A stretch of 64,000 nt of DNA from Syngnathus acus (Eukaryota > Chordata > Actinopteri > Syngnathiformes > Syngnathidae): positions 4,558,967 through 4,622,966 of the forward strand of contig NC_051091.1 of NCBI RefSeq assembly GCF_901709675.1, read 5' to 3'. Under the pieces are notes generated by a model. It was not told the DNA's origin, searched no databases, and saw only the letters and a list, made by a program, of their open reading frames with translations. This document shows, piece by piece, positions 1 to 12,977 of the stretch (the first letter of the stretch is position 1; every line of letters starts with the position of its first letter). The translations under genes were made by a program, and so were the position numbers.

Positions 1-931
1 ACTGATTTAACATAAGAAATTCTGCATTACGCTATTAAGAAAATGGATGAATGAATAGGTACATTTCTATTCCCTTAAGTAATCAGTGACACGAAGTCAA
101 TGGCCCAACACTTGAAAATCGTACACGCGGTGCCTTATTACATTTTAATAACTTAAGCCGTCAAATCATCAGAGGAACATTTTCTTACAAGTGTTTTGGT
201 TGTTTCCTAAATTAGTCATAATCCTCAGCTGGCAGAGTGCATTGCAGACGACACTTTTCTGCTAAGGACTCGAACACACAAATGCACTCACACATCATCA
301 TCATCACCATCAGGCATCCCAAATTATGAAACGCACCACATTGCAACTGCCCCAACCAGGAGAGGCAATTATTTATGGTTCTAAGGGTATTATGACGAGG
401 GATCGTTATTAATATGTAACTGTCCTCCACACAACATGCATGCAAGCATTTCTCATTCTTGCAATGTATTATTATTGTGTGCAACAAAATGTAAAAGTTG
501 TGTTATTTCCTGTCCAGAAAGCCCCATCCTGACAAAATTGCCGTTTTTGGCACCGAGGATCCATTTGCTCGCCTCAATCTACTGTACTCGTGAGGCAGAC
601 TGCAAATTAGCGAGAGCTGCTTTATCTAATTAAGAGAGTGTATCATTAGTGGGCAGGCCCTTTGGCTGCGAGCTTTTCATTTATGTAACTGAGAAGAACA
701 GAAGTTGGAGCCAGCGATATTCGACACCAACACAACTGAAGAATGAACTTGAAATGTATTAAAAGGTGCCACAAACAGTTTATTGAGTTAATTTTTCCCA
801 ACGTTGCTACAAGAGGCCAGCTCCACTCATAACAACATAAAGTTGAGGAAAAGACAACAAAATGTTGGCATTGAATAGAGGACATTCACAAATGTTCCCA
901 GTTTACACCAGGCACTTAAACCATGACTGTA

Positions 932-1228
932 CACTACCGTTCAAACGTTTGAGGTCACTTACAAATGTCCTAATTTGTCAAATAAAATCTCAGTTTTTAA
1001 TAATTTTAGTCATCAGGAATGCACTCTATACATTGTAAATGTGTTAAACGACTATTCAAGCTGAAAAAGTCTTTTTTTAATGCAATATTTACCATCCCTC
1101 CAGTGTTCTAATTGTGCTAGAAGGCTAATGGATGATTAGAAAAACCTTAAAAATCCTTGTGCAATTATGATAGTTTTCGTGATCAACACTAAATTGTCTG
1201 GGTGACCCCAAACCTTTGAACAGTAATG
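932..1228. mobile_element. Tc1/mariner-type miniature inverted-repeat element
   Basis: The left end CACTACCGTTCAAACGTTTG and right end (reverse complement) CATTACTGTTCAAAGGTTTG form imperfect terminal inverted repeats of about 30 bp. A TA dinucleotide flanks each side (930-931 and 1229-1230). The 297-bp interior has no transposase, and its CCTTGTGCAATTATG segment is one I recall from a fish element family. It is a non-autonomous deletion derivative. Confidence 0.8.
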
Positions 1229-4200
1229 TATATCCGAGCAGGGGTCAAATCGAGCAGAGCTGGGTGAGAACGAGTGGACCAAAATATTTTTTTTACTTGG
1301 TGCCTATGAGGGTGCCTTAAACATAGAAGTACGTCTCCTTTAAGAAGACACTTTGCTGCTGAGCTGTCGGAAAATAGGTTGCACATTTTTCTTAGTCAAT
1401 CCGCATTCATATTTCAAAGTCCATACGGCGGTGCAATAGCATGAACGCGCTCATGGGTACAATTTCTTTCTGCCATCTGCGTCGCAATGCATATTTGCCA
1501 AAAAAGAGGAAATGATTAATACAAGCCACGACACATATTCAGTTTTGTGCATCTCGGTATGCCGTCTTGCAGCAAACGGCAGGCTCTCACCTCAGAGACT
1601 TCAGCTGCTTTCAGGCCCTACAAAGGCTTCTCGACAGTTCTTCCCCGCGACCCCCCCGTTTTTCCGTGCCAGTAAATGAAATCCCCACTTGATAATATTG
1701 AATGTGATGTGAGAGCACGCGATCGAGGGCACTTTAATCTCAAAGATACCCCCGAAGGTTTGGGCCTCGACACTCCTCGTTCAAACGTTCAACTGCCGCG
1801 CCAAGATGAGAAGGAGTCGAGCAGAAGCACTCGGTCTTTCCCCCTTGTCCCGCCGTGACTGTCACCGAGTCCCAATTTCACTCAAATCGGTAAATATTTG
1901 AGGCAGCGAGAGCAATACATTTGATGGATTAACTGCAACTCGTGAGGCCGATAAAAGAAAACATTTTGATGGCTAAACTGAAAAAGTCTGACAATGACCG
2001 ATGCGCCTCCAGCGTGCTCCCGGAACGATGAACACGAGAGTACAAACAACAAATGCTCTGCTTGGGAAAGCTGAGGACATAATGCACTTTTAATATCATT
2101 TGTGCAAAAAGAAAAAAGCGATGAGATAAATCGGTGAGCTGTGAAATTGTGTCGTCAGACATCATCTAAATGAGACCGATTGAGAAGGCGAATAAGATTT
2201 TACAATATGCATTTGCAGATTCGGGTGCAGTGATTTGCGGAACTTTAAGCACATGAAACAATTTTGAAATTGTGGAGCAAGTTCCATAACGCCTTCCTTT
2301 TGTCCTATAATTAATTTTGGCATATAAAGTAAGCGAAAAGTGGCATTGGCCTTTTAAGCTCATCATTACCAGATCAGTAAAAAAATATAATCTGTAAAGC
2401 TTTCATCATGTTTATATTCATATTCTCCCCTTTCATATTGCAGCACAAGTTTCCCAGAGGACACATTTAGAAGTATTGTCTCAATAGGCGCTCTTGTGTT
2501 TACACATTACACGCTTTTTCATAACTCCATTTGCACACAAGTAGATAAGGATGCACTGTGGAGCCAAAATAGAAAAACATTCCAGCAAAGACAAAGCGCC
2601 GCATTAATTAAAATGCGGCATGCATAATTAAAGTGGGCATAACCTCGCTTTAACTGCCGCTATGAGTAAAGCAAATAGTTCAAAAACAAAGCCGGAAGCT
2701 TTTTGCCTGTTATCTTGAGCTCAGTCTTCAATTTGGAGTTTTTGGAGCCTCTAAGTGGTGTTGCCACTAAAGGAATTGTCTCATGTTTTGTTTTTGTTTT
2801 TTACAGCCATCATTCTTTGGACAAAAAATGTTACCCTTGTTGGTGGAAATTAATTTTAGCAGCTAACTCATAAAAATCTACTTTTCTTTCATATATATTT
2901 GAGAGACAGTTGCTTTTAATGACCAAAAAACATTTGACTGCACCAACCAATGGTGTTTTATTAGAGATGACAACAAGAAGACACCACCGGAGTTTTCATT
3001 TTGTTTGGATCCATTTAGGATTATATTTGTATTGATTTGGTCATTGTGTCATTCTTCATTTAATTCCAATTATATAAATCGTGTTACTGCTGTATTGATT
3101 GACAGAAATCAAGATATACGTTTGGGAGGTGCTACTAATGGAGCATATATTGTAGAGTTCACAAAAGTGAAGCTATAGGAGCCCTATTAGAAGACTTAAA
3201 ACGTAAAAACTTGTTAATATACTATAGAGAGTGTATATATATATATTAATTATGTATTCAGGTGACTGTGTGTATGTTTAGAAGTGTCACTTAAAAGCCT
3301 GAAATGTGTTTGTAGCACACGTGAACATTTAGGAGGCCACGTTGGTGTTCATTTTCTAAACTCGCTCCCTTCTCGTAATTTCCGAGACTGTTTTCACAAG
3401 TGTCGCGCCTGTTCGTCCAATGAGCCGTACCGAGCCACTTCATCGCCAGACAAGCGGCGGCCGGGAAGAAGGAGAGAAAATTAAGAGCCCATATGATTTT
3501 GCACGACGCTCGGCGGCCCGCTGCGTGAAACAGCGCTTTGCGAAATGAAAGACAATGTGAAGCTTTTTTGGAAATAAATGCGAGTGGCATCATTCATCAC
3601 CGGGTTACTGCAGCAGTTGCACTCCCATGTCACACTGGGGCTGTTGTTCACTCTGCAACTTGCATTGCAGCATCAGAAACAGCAAATCACAGTGGGGCTT
3701 CTTTTTGAGGCTATTTACCATCAGAATATTAAAAAAAAAAAAAAAAAAGGAGGGGGGGCAGCGTATAGCAGTCATCTATCCTTGTGTGGCCACAAGGAGT
3801 TTAAAGATGACAGCCATGCACACTCCTGCTGTTGTTTGCAGGCATGTTGTTATTGGAAGTTTTTTCTTTTTGTTTTAGATTAATGTCCAATACAAAATAA
3901 TGTTTTGGAAGCTGCCACCATGAGACCTGCTGTTCTTATTTCATATTAGAGCTTACTTTGCACTTCTTTGTGAGTGTGTGCTTATGTGTATTTGCTCGGA
4001 AATTGTCAGCACATTATTTAAGGCTGACTGTGGACATTTAGCTTTTGGAAAGCACAACTACGGGAGTCGAGATGCTTTCATAGCATTAGAGAGGCTTGGA
4101 TTTGCTGATAAGAATCTGGATGAAAATAATAGCAATAAATGAATATTCACCTGAATGTCTTTTATAGTGTATACAATTGAATCTAGGTTGAGAAGGATTT

Positions 4201-4339
4201 GCAGATCACTGTTTTCTGTTTTTCTTTACCTTTTATACAGTGTCCCCAAGCAAGCACTGTTTTGCATGTATTATGTTATTTCAGTCCTTGGAGAAATTAA
4301 TTTTTCACTCTGCTGGGTATATTGTGTTGGATGCATTAT

Positions 4340-4378
4340 ACACACACACGCACACACGCATACACACACACACACACA
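4340..4378. repeat. (CA)n microsatellite
   Basis: An interrupted CA/CG dinucleotide repeat, visible directly. Confidence 0.9.
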
Positions 4379-5957
4379 TTTTGCACATCACATGCAGGGA
4401 GGGAGAGATGTCAAAATGTGCTCCAGGGCAACTTGACTGTGCGAAGGAAGTAGACTAGAATCTCTCCCCCAACCAGTTTCAAAATTCAGATGTTTTTTTT
4501 GTTGTTTCCAATGTTGTTCTCCAAACACATCAATAAACAATCTGTTTTCTAAAGTTACATTTATGACTTTGATCCATCTAATTTCAAACCGAGTGTTGTC
4601 ATTTTCAAAGGCAGCCAATAAAATAAATGTTTACGTGTGTTATATTTGGGGGGCATGTGCACAAGAATATAAATAATCATCTTAACACAAGTCCCTCCTT
4701 CAGTCAGCCTTGAGCTGCGCTTGTTTGATGAGCGAGATCTTCGGCTTCGCTTTTCATTCAACTCATTTTTAAATGATTTGGAAATGTCTTTTCTCATCAA
4801 TTTTGCAGACTTCAAAAGCAGCATTTAGTTGCTGCCTTTAAAACAAGTTTTATTGCAATGACAAAATGAATGTGGCTTATGCGAATGGCCTCGCCTTGCG
4901 AACAAAAGAATTTACACAATTACACATTGTTAGCCTTCACATTATTTGTTCCCTTTTTTTGTGGAGCCAATCTTTCAGGAAAGATGCTTATTAGTAGTAT
5001 ATCCCCCCAAAAAAAAATGTTTATTCTGGGAGAAGTTGGAAAATCTACACATATAAATAAATAGCCGTCATTAACAGTCCAGAATGTGTTTTGTGCAAAG
5101 TGTGCAGTTTGAAATTTGAATCTCACTTTAATGGGGCTTTTAATGTGAACACATCAAGTTCAAGTTTTCAAGGGCCTGCATCTGACAGCTGGACTAACAA
5201 ACAAACATACGCCTCATCTCAGAAATCAAAAAACAATTAGCGGAGAAACACGTCCACTTGTCGTCTGATTGCAAAAACAAAACCAAAAGCTAATTATTGT
5301 AATGACTGTCAACATTTCTTTGCGCGTGGAAAAAAAAAGAATTGCTGTGCTATCTTTGGGTAGCAGACGCCATCGAGTGCATCACAATTACGGGAGGTGA
5401 AACGATAGAACAACTAACTTCAAAGTGCAACGAAAAGCGAGCTGCCTTCACACGAGTCGTGACTTGTTTTCAAAAGGTGAGAGCGAGGTTTTCAGTCGAG
5501 GGGGGGTTGAGACAGACCGTGTCCTCACAAGAACTATTGCTTTTCATCAGCTCAAAATCTGGAGCCTGGCAGAAAAAAAAAACTGACCAGATGACCTTCC
5601 ACTGGAAACCAAAGGAGCAGACCTTGGAAGATTGTCCATTGATAGTAAGGAGACACGAGTCTGAATAGGAATATATTCCAATTGGAGAAGGAGGGGGGGG
5701 TGGACTTGATGCATTTATTTATTTTTTCTTCCCGAGTTTTCCTTTGTGCTGCAGTCAGTCCCTTCGTTTTCAGTGTACAATTTGAGTGTGTGGGCCCGCG
5801 TGGGGGTCGGGTTGGGGTCACGTGAAGCGCCACAGGAACGCGCAGATCCAGCTTGACTCCAACAGAGACAGACGTAGGCCTCCTAGTTCTTTGTTTAATC
5901 ACCTCTCCAAGGGATACATAGCCCCACGGAGCCAAGTTGGCTTCAGGCAGGACACAT

Positions 5958-5964
<7 letters not shown>

Positions 5965-5996
<32 letters not shown>

Positions 5997-6019
5997 CACA
6001 CACACGCACACACACACAC
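5965..6019. repeat. (CA)n microsatellite
   Basis: About 27 CA units with two CG interruptions. Confidence 0.92.
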
Positions 6020-9000
6020 TCATCAATCTGCAGTTACAAAAATCACCTTTTGCCCACTGATTTAAACAGCCGCCATGTTTCTCGCTCTTGGTGTTGTGCA
6101 TCTCTTTTTGCAATGGTACAATCGGCTTCATTTTCTTCAGTACTGTACATAATTAATGAATGTTTGCTTCGGCCAGTGTTTTTTTTTTTTCTTTGTCAAT
6201 TTCTACATTTTGAATTATTATTGTGTGATGATAAGGGAATGTGTTTTACTTTCTCTGCTGGTATAGTCACAAATTTGACACTTTTCACAAATATTTCCAA
6301 GCATTTGTTCAATACCATGAGTTCATCTATTCACCGCCATCAATTCCAGTTTCCAGCTTTAGTAGTTATTCTGAAATGTATTGCGGCTATTAGAGGTGTA
6401 CATTCTGTGCTCGCTTGTGTCTGCAAATTAATCATCACTCACATTTTCCATTTTGTTCTTTAGATCACTTCTTCAGCTCTGACCCTGAGTCAAATCATGT
6501 TTGGATACTCGCCCGCAGCTAATTAATCCCATCACAGCCACAAAGAGAGCTTCTGAAGGAAGCAAGAGCAAGGTCCTTTACGTCTCTTTAGAAGCGCTTC
6601 TTTATGACTTCTACAAGCGTTCAAATGTTTATCAATTAAGGAATTTGTCGCCTCTACACTATATCTGCAAGGGCATATTGCAGTTGCGGAATACCAAAAG
6701 AGCTCTTATCAAACGCGATTTCTCCCCTGACATTCAAGGCTTCATTGAGTCCCTGGAGCATATTCAGGTAAATACACCAAGTGCCATTCACATACCTGTT
6801 CTTGAATTATTCAAGAATGTAATCTGCAATTCTCATTCTAACCCTGGCTATCGCGGTGAACCTTAAAGCCGCTTTTCTTCACATTGAATTGATAAAACAT
6901 TCACGCAGCGTCTTGGCGCCTTATAACAAAAACTTCACTCAAGTCTTCTGCCATATTTGAAGTTTTATAGTTTGGCTTTAAGGAGGGATGTTTGAGTACT
7001 TTTTTTTCAGACGAAGTCACCGATACCAAAGGATCATTTTACAAAAAGACCGATGTATCCCAATATTTCCTGAAAATCTCCTGAAGTTAATGGTAATTTT
7101 CTACTCTTCTAATTTCTACTGTATAGTTCCTTATGGTAAAACAGCTGGCCATAAGAGGACAACCGATACTAGTATCGACCTCCGTCGCAAGTACTGATAC
7201 CTTAAAATAAGGCTAGAATCGGCACCGGTACCCGCCTCTAGTTCCAAGAAATCAAGATGCTAGAATTCAGAATTTCAAACCACAGAACAACGGTTCCAAA
7301 TAACAACAATTGACTCCCATATATGCAGACATTTTGTGTTTGTGGGTTGTCTGTAAAAATACTAGGTTCAGTTCTTACCTGGATTTTCAGAGGTGTTTGG
7401 CTGAGCCCTCAAGTCGTCTGACTTGTATGTAGCTATAATCAGACATTCTCCCAACTTTGCTGTCAAAAAAGAACACAATTCCCTTGAGGGTTAGGGATTC
7501 TGCAAGGAGGCATAGAAATGCAGGAAAAAAAAATAACTCTCGAATGAAATGTATGTAGGCTCACCAGTTCCCATGTGACAGCAGTCTCACGGAAACAAAA
7601 CAGAGTAAAGATTACGGGTGTTTTACCCCAGAAAATCTCATCTTCAAAATGGTTGCCTACACATGGCGCAGTCCAAATGCAGGCGAGCAGTAGCTCAGGA
7701 CTTCACAAAAATGTGGTCAACTTTAGGCAAAACATTACCGCCTTTGTCCATATGGCGTCGCTATAATCAACAGAAACTGAAAAGTTCCCTCGTGAATTTG
7801 AATGCAATATTTCCTTTTTGTGTATTTTCTATGCCGTGTTGATTGATTGTATATTTGACACTTTTGGTGCTTTGCATTGGACCGAAGTTAAAAAAAAATA
7901 TATGCAGTATTTGATGGTTGGAGCACGCATTAATATTGATTCAGCAGTGTTTTCATATAGTATGAAATGCATAGGGCATGAGCTCTATCCTCAGATTAAT
8001 GGTGGTTCTTGACTTTTCTTGACACTAGTTTTGCAGGTAATAGGTTTCCTTTACGCAACAAATTATGTATTGTAAAACAAGGGGTAGGGTTCAAGGGCTC
8101 TGTTGCATAAAAAAAAATAAAAAAACTCCCATTCAAAGATCACTCAAAACCAACATTTTGTGCAAGAACTTACTGACCTGAGCAAACAGTGCAGGAGATC
8201 TCATTGTGCTGAATATCTCCATGTTTTTAGAGGACACGAAATGATTTAATCATCATGCACTTTGCAAATACAAAACCGCATTTGTTTGTGCACTGATTGG
8301 TGTGGCCTGCCGTGACACGCGTACATTTCCAAACTACTTCCGAGTTGGAGACGCTGATAAGAGATGTCTGCCATTCTGTGGTTAACATCGGTATTACATC
8401 TTTTGACAGCTCGACAGAGTGCAATTCTCAGTCGGAATTATTCATCACTGAGTTGGCACTTTTAAGTCACTACATTATACTCAGGGTGCTGATCTGTGCA
8501 TGTGGCACATGAAGCGGAAATACGTCAACCAAACAATGAATTACTTGTGAAGAAAATGTGAAGACATTTGTGGCACGTGCTCGAATGAAAGATTTTTACC
8601 CCCAAAGGTGCCACTATAGTAACTCAGATTGAAGCAAATCAGAAGACACAAAGATCACCCATTGAATTGTTGTGATACAGGTGTTGTTTTAATAGTGATG
8701 TTGCGGCAATATCACAAATGATAACAATGCTGAGGTTCATGCTGAACTTTATTTCAATATTTGTATCAATCAACTGAGATTGGGTAAACACCTCATTCAA
8801 ACACTTTGTGTACAATCCGAATGTAATTACCCAAAATGAAGTGAGTGCTGATTACACCGCAGTAGTTTTATTTTTTTGTGTACCTAACAAGTGAGTCGCG
8901 AGCCCGTATGCCAATGAGGAAAAAAACAGCGTGGGCATGATGAAGAGGATGTTCGCATCGTTGGCATACCAAGCAGATGCTGATGAGCATAAGCTTTCGC

Positions 9001-10279
9001 TTAGACCTTTCATGATGAATACCAGGCGGCGCTCTGCTGATGGAAACGTCTGCTTCCTGCTCAGCAGACCAGCAAAGACACTCAATAGAATAGAAAAATT
9101 ATTATATATATCAAAGAATGATAAATAAATGAAATATTTTTCAAGGGTTGGCTGGCAAAAATAGTGTTACGGAAAACATTAAGGCGATTGTTCAGTATGA
9201 AAGAGTGTATTCATGAATACATATATGTATATTCATTTATTTTTCCTGTTGTGTTGCATGCAGTACTTGTCAGTGTCTTTAAAAGGCAGACGAGGCGCTT
9301 TCTTTTTCTTTTCTTTCAGTTCTTTGCAGTGCAGGCTTTGAGCAGAGCAGAACAAAGTGGTACATGATACAATGACAATGACTGGAATCCTTATAGCTGA
9401 CAAGGGGGTGCAAAGTTGTAAATGAAATGAAACTGAAGCGCAAAGTAGTGAATTATTTAGTGTGGGTGCTGGAGCAAAGATCTGACTACTTGCTCATTTT
9501 AGAAGATTAACAGTTGCGGCAAATCACTCGGTTGTCAATCTTCACAGTACTGAGCTGAAGGACTATGAATAAATTGGGTTTCATTTCTCCACTGAGAACT
9601 ATTTGTTCCCGTTTCTTTTTTTCTCTCTGGACAGTACATATGACGTTTTTTTTTTTCTTTTATAGGATGGATTTCTCATCCAGGAGAATTGATGGCCTTG
9701 TGTTTGTGTTTTGCTCCATGGCCTTATCTCGTTCATTCGTATTCAAAGGCAACGTTGTGAAACAGCGCTCTCCCAGTGGGGAATGATACATTTTGTACAA
9801 CACAGACAGCCTCGTCTCATGGTGACATTGTTCTTTATAATGCCTCATCCTCAACCTTCACATCTTTTGCCGTTTGCTCATGTGAACCATTCATTTAATA
9901 CTTGCTTCTTCTTCTTTTTTTCCCCCTCTTTGCCAGTCCCACTTTACTCCTTACTGTCACACTTTTTACGGCTTGCCGTTTACCAGAGGAGCCCGTGCAT
10001 CCAATGAAGACACCTTCACAGTCGTTAATCTGCCAGCGGCCACAGCCTTGCCTCACGGCCACAGATATACGAGCCAAGGAGAACAGGAAACGCAACCTCT
10101 TCCACCTTTCTATCTGACACTCCTTGCTCCGATTCAGCACCGCTTCTTCCACTCAAGGCTGTGTGTGTACAAAAGGGGATATCTTGTCGAGAAAATCATT
10201 CTACGAGTGAGGAGGAAATGGGTAACAACGATGTCAGTCTTCAATCAACCGGGCCCGATCAAAAGTCGTCTGCAGAATA

Positions 10280-10390
10280 TTCATCTCCAATCTTTTTTAA
10301 TCTGTTCGGGGTCACAGAGAGGTGGAACTTGGTCAAATGACTAAGTGTGACACCCATTCACACTCATTTTCACACCACATTTGTAGTCTT
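10280..10390. repeat. Degenerate interspersed-repeat tail (possible)
   Basis: The phrases TCGGGGTCACAGAG and CCATTCACACTCATTTTCACACC, about 50 bp apart, resemble the reverse complement of a common fish LINE/SINE 3' region. The copy is eroded and the assignment is by recall. Confidence 0.35.
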
Positions 10391-12675
10391 CTTCCACATC
10401 CACGTTTTAGGAGTGCATGAAGAGGCTAGCCGGCTAATATGAAGTGACTTGTTTGTGGCTCGTTGTAAGCAACCAACATCCCAAATTGTCTCATTGTCCT
10501 GAGCCATTAAAGTGGCAGCGCCTGGTTCAATGAGTGCGCCCAACTCTCAAAGCGCAATTATTCAAGCAGGGCATTTTGTCTGACGCAAAGTAGGACAAGC
10601 GCAGAGAGCCAACAGCCTTTTCAATCTGCAGCAAACTGGCTGAAAATGAAAAGTAATGAGCAATTACCTTTCTGATTAGGTCCCATATTCCCAATGCTGT
10701 TCAGAAAATCTCGATTCGATCTTGTTTGATTGATCTGAATTAAAAAGAAAAAGTGGTTATAAGATTTTCAGGCGAGCTTGATTTAAATTGTCAACTACAA
10801 AATGACTAGGCATTCCCGTTGCTTCTATTACAAGCCTCCTTATCCATTTTACTGGCAGGTCAATGATAGTTAGCCTTTCCAAAGTACGTGTTGGCCTCTG
10901 TTTGAACCGACTGCCTGCTTCTAATTGAATCTTGCATTTGCGCCGGCTGTGTGACGGCACATGAAAGGCTCTTCAGCAGTGGACAGTAATGACTGAATGT
11001 GTTCACAAAAAGAAATATCTAACTAACTAATCAATTATTCACTCACCCGCTCAGCCATGCATGATGGCGGCGCATTCAAGAATGAACATGTGGGTTGCTG
11101 CAATGCTGCAAATGCAGTTATCAGTAAAAGATTCTTGTGCATTTTTTTTCCAGTTCTTATTTAATGGACATTGCTTTGTGCAGTGGGAGTCTATGTGCTT
11201 ATTGTATATTACCAATTTTACTCTGTGCATTAATGGCAACTCAAGTACTGTGTGATGCTTGGTCAGCACTTGTTTTGACATTTTTAGGACCTCTGTCACA
11301 ACAAAACAGTCAGCAAAAAGAAGAAAAACAGGCACAATTACATTCATTAAAACTCCATTCCATAATAGTAGTGGAAGAAGTATAGGGGTATACACAAGAC
11401 AATTGTCATTTTCTCATAGATAAGCAGTCTCATTAATGTGATTTTTATTTTTTTTCTGTTTGTAGTCTACTATAATACTATGAAATTATTTTTATGGATG
11501 GTCATAGCATAAACAACATAGCGGATGGTGGCCAAGGACTGAAAACTGATCATTATGACCTTGCGGTTGTAATCTAATGAGTTATTATAAAAATTCAGTT
11601 TCTAAAATGTGTTGATTTGATTGACGCTATCGGGGAGGTTTTCCAGTTCCGAATATGCGTACGACTGTTTGTTATAATTTCAAGTGGTGCATCATTATGG
11701 ATGGATACTTTTTTTTTCTTTATGTATGCGACCATATTGAGGATAACGGCTTTAAATATGGACATTCCTTTATGTATTTACATAATATATAATAATATAA
11801 TGTTAAATAATCCACAAGTATGTTTGTTTCACCTGTTATGTGTACCAGCATCCTGATGCGCCCCATCAACCTTGCACGAATATTGGCCACAACAATGCTG
11901 CCCTCTAGTGTTAAATGGCGGTAATGGAAGTCTCGCCATAGCAAGTGACTGGCGCATATCTGAAAAAGAATATGTGAACATCAGCTACGCATTGTGGTGC
12001 TGTATTTAAGACGACGCATCATGCCTCAGGCTAGTATAGTATCGATAATTGTATCCTACCTGAAAAACTTCAATTTCAAGAGACTTGGGTCTCCAGAGGG
12101 TGGCTGTGCATGTTATTCGAGGCGGCTCACTGAAGTTTTCAGTCGCAGATGGATTTTCAACTAATTGGGTTCACATCAGAGCAGCATTATAGCTGCATGC
12201 TGAGCTTTTATTCCGCTTTACAAAATGCATTGTTGCCTTGTGGAGTGGAATTTTAACGTGCGTGATGCACTTAGGTGCTTAAACAGGTCTGAAATGTACC
12301 ATTTAAATGTGCTAATACCTCACCTTAGTGAAAGAAAAGTTCCTTGCAAAGCAAAATCTGTTAAGAGGAACTCTAAACGAAACCAAATGGTGTGTGCATG
12401 ATCTTAACTTTAATGCCACTCGTAATTTGATACTTATCAATAGATTAGTTGACCTGCTCACGCACGCTCATCAAAACATAAGCATCACAAACATTAACAG
12501 AGTTAAAAATAACAAAGGCAAATCCATGTGATCAAAAATGTTTAATTGAGTTGAAACAAATGACTTATTAGGTACTGGTACTGTACTGTAGATAAATGGA
12601 ACCATTTCTCATTCTGTTTAGTAGCCACGGTTCTAAGCAGTTTTCTTTCCGCTGATCCATCCAGAGTATATGGCT

Positions 12676-12681
12676 TTTATT
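12676..12681 (-). terminator. dido1: Candidate dido1 polyadenylation signal
   Basis: AATAAA reads on the minus strand about 300 nt 3' of the stop codon at 12,978, with T-rich sequence beyond. Other AATAAA copies occur further out (for example near 12,205), so the choice is tentative. Confidence 0.35.
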
Positions 12682-12977
12682 TTGCCTACTTAGAAAAGTA
12701 TTAAAAACATCATTATGTACACAAATACAATCATATTTACATTTGTTGTGATTTGACACAATTCTTACTTAAACTGGGGTTGACTGAGTAGTGACTTTCC
12801 ACACGCCGAAAACAAGTAACTTAAAATGTTCTTCGGTTATGTTTCGTAAATTTCTAACAAATCAGGACAGAAAATACAAACGCTGGAATCTATAGAAATG
12901 AAACACTGCCATTGTCATTCACAACAAGGATTCTCAGTGGTTAGAAATTGTCTCTTAATTCGTGGAGTTGCAATACA

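Larger units (their letters stand above)
1..12300. other. Intergenic region downstream of dido1
   Basis: No gene is convincing on either strand. Open frames are short, start in AT-rich DNA and show no family motifs. Contents noted elsewhere are a Tc1/mariner-type miniature element, two CA microsatellites, a homeodomain-like hairpin and a degenerate interspersed-repeat tail. The stretch at 10,440-10,680 is high-complexity DNA that could be conserved regulatory sequence. Confidence 0.6.

Noticed and set aside
5342-5668. 108-codon plus-strand frame
   Set aside because: No family similarity recognised, no convincing promoter or splice context, and an A8-9 homopolymer inside.
5552-6463. Overlapping frames on both strands rich in His-Thr or Val-Cys
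   Set aside because: They run through the CA microsatellite. The dipeptide runs come from the repeat.
7140-7240. GATACTAGTATCG / GGTACCGG-like palindromic patches suggesting a transposon end
   Set aside because: They are too short and diverged to define ends or target duplications.
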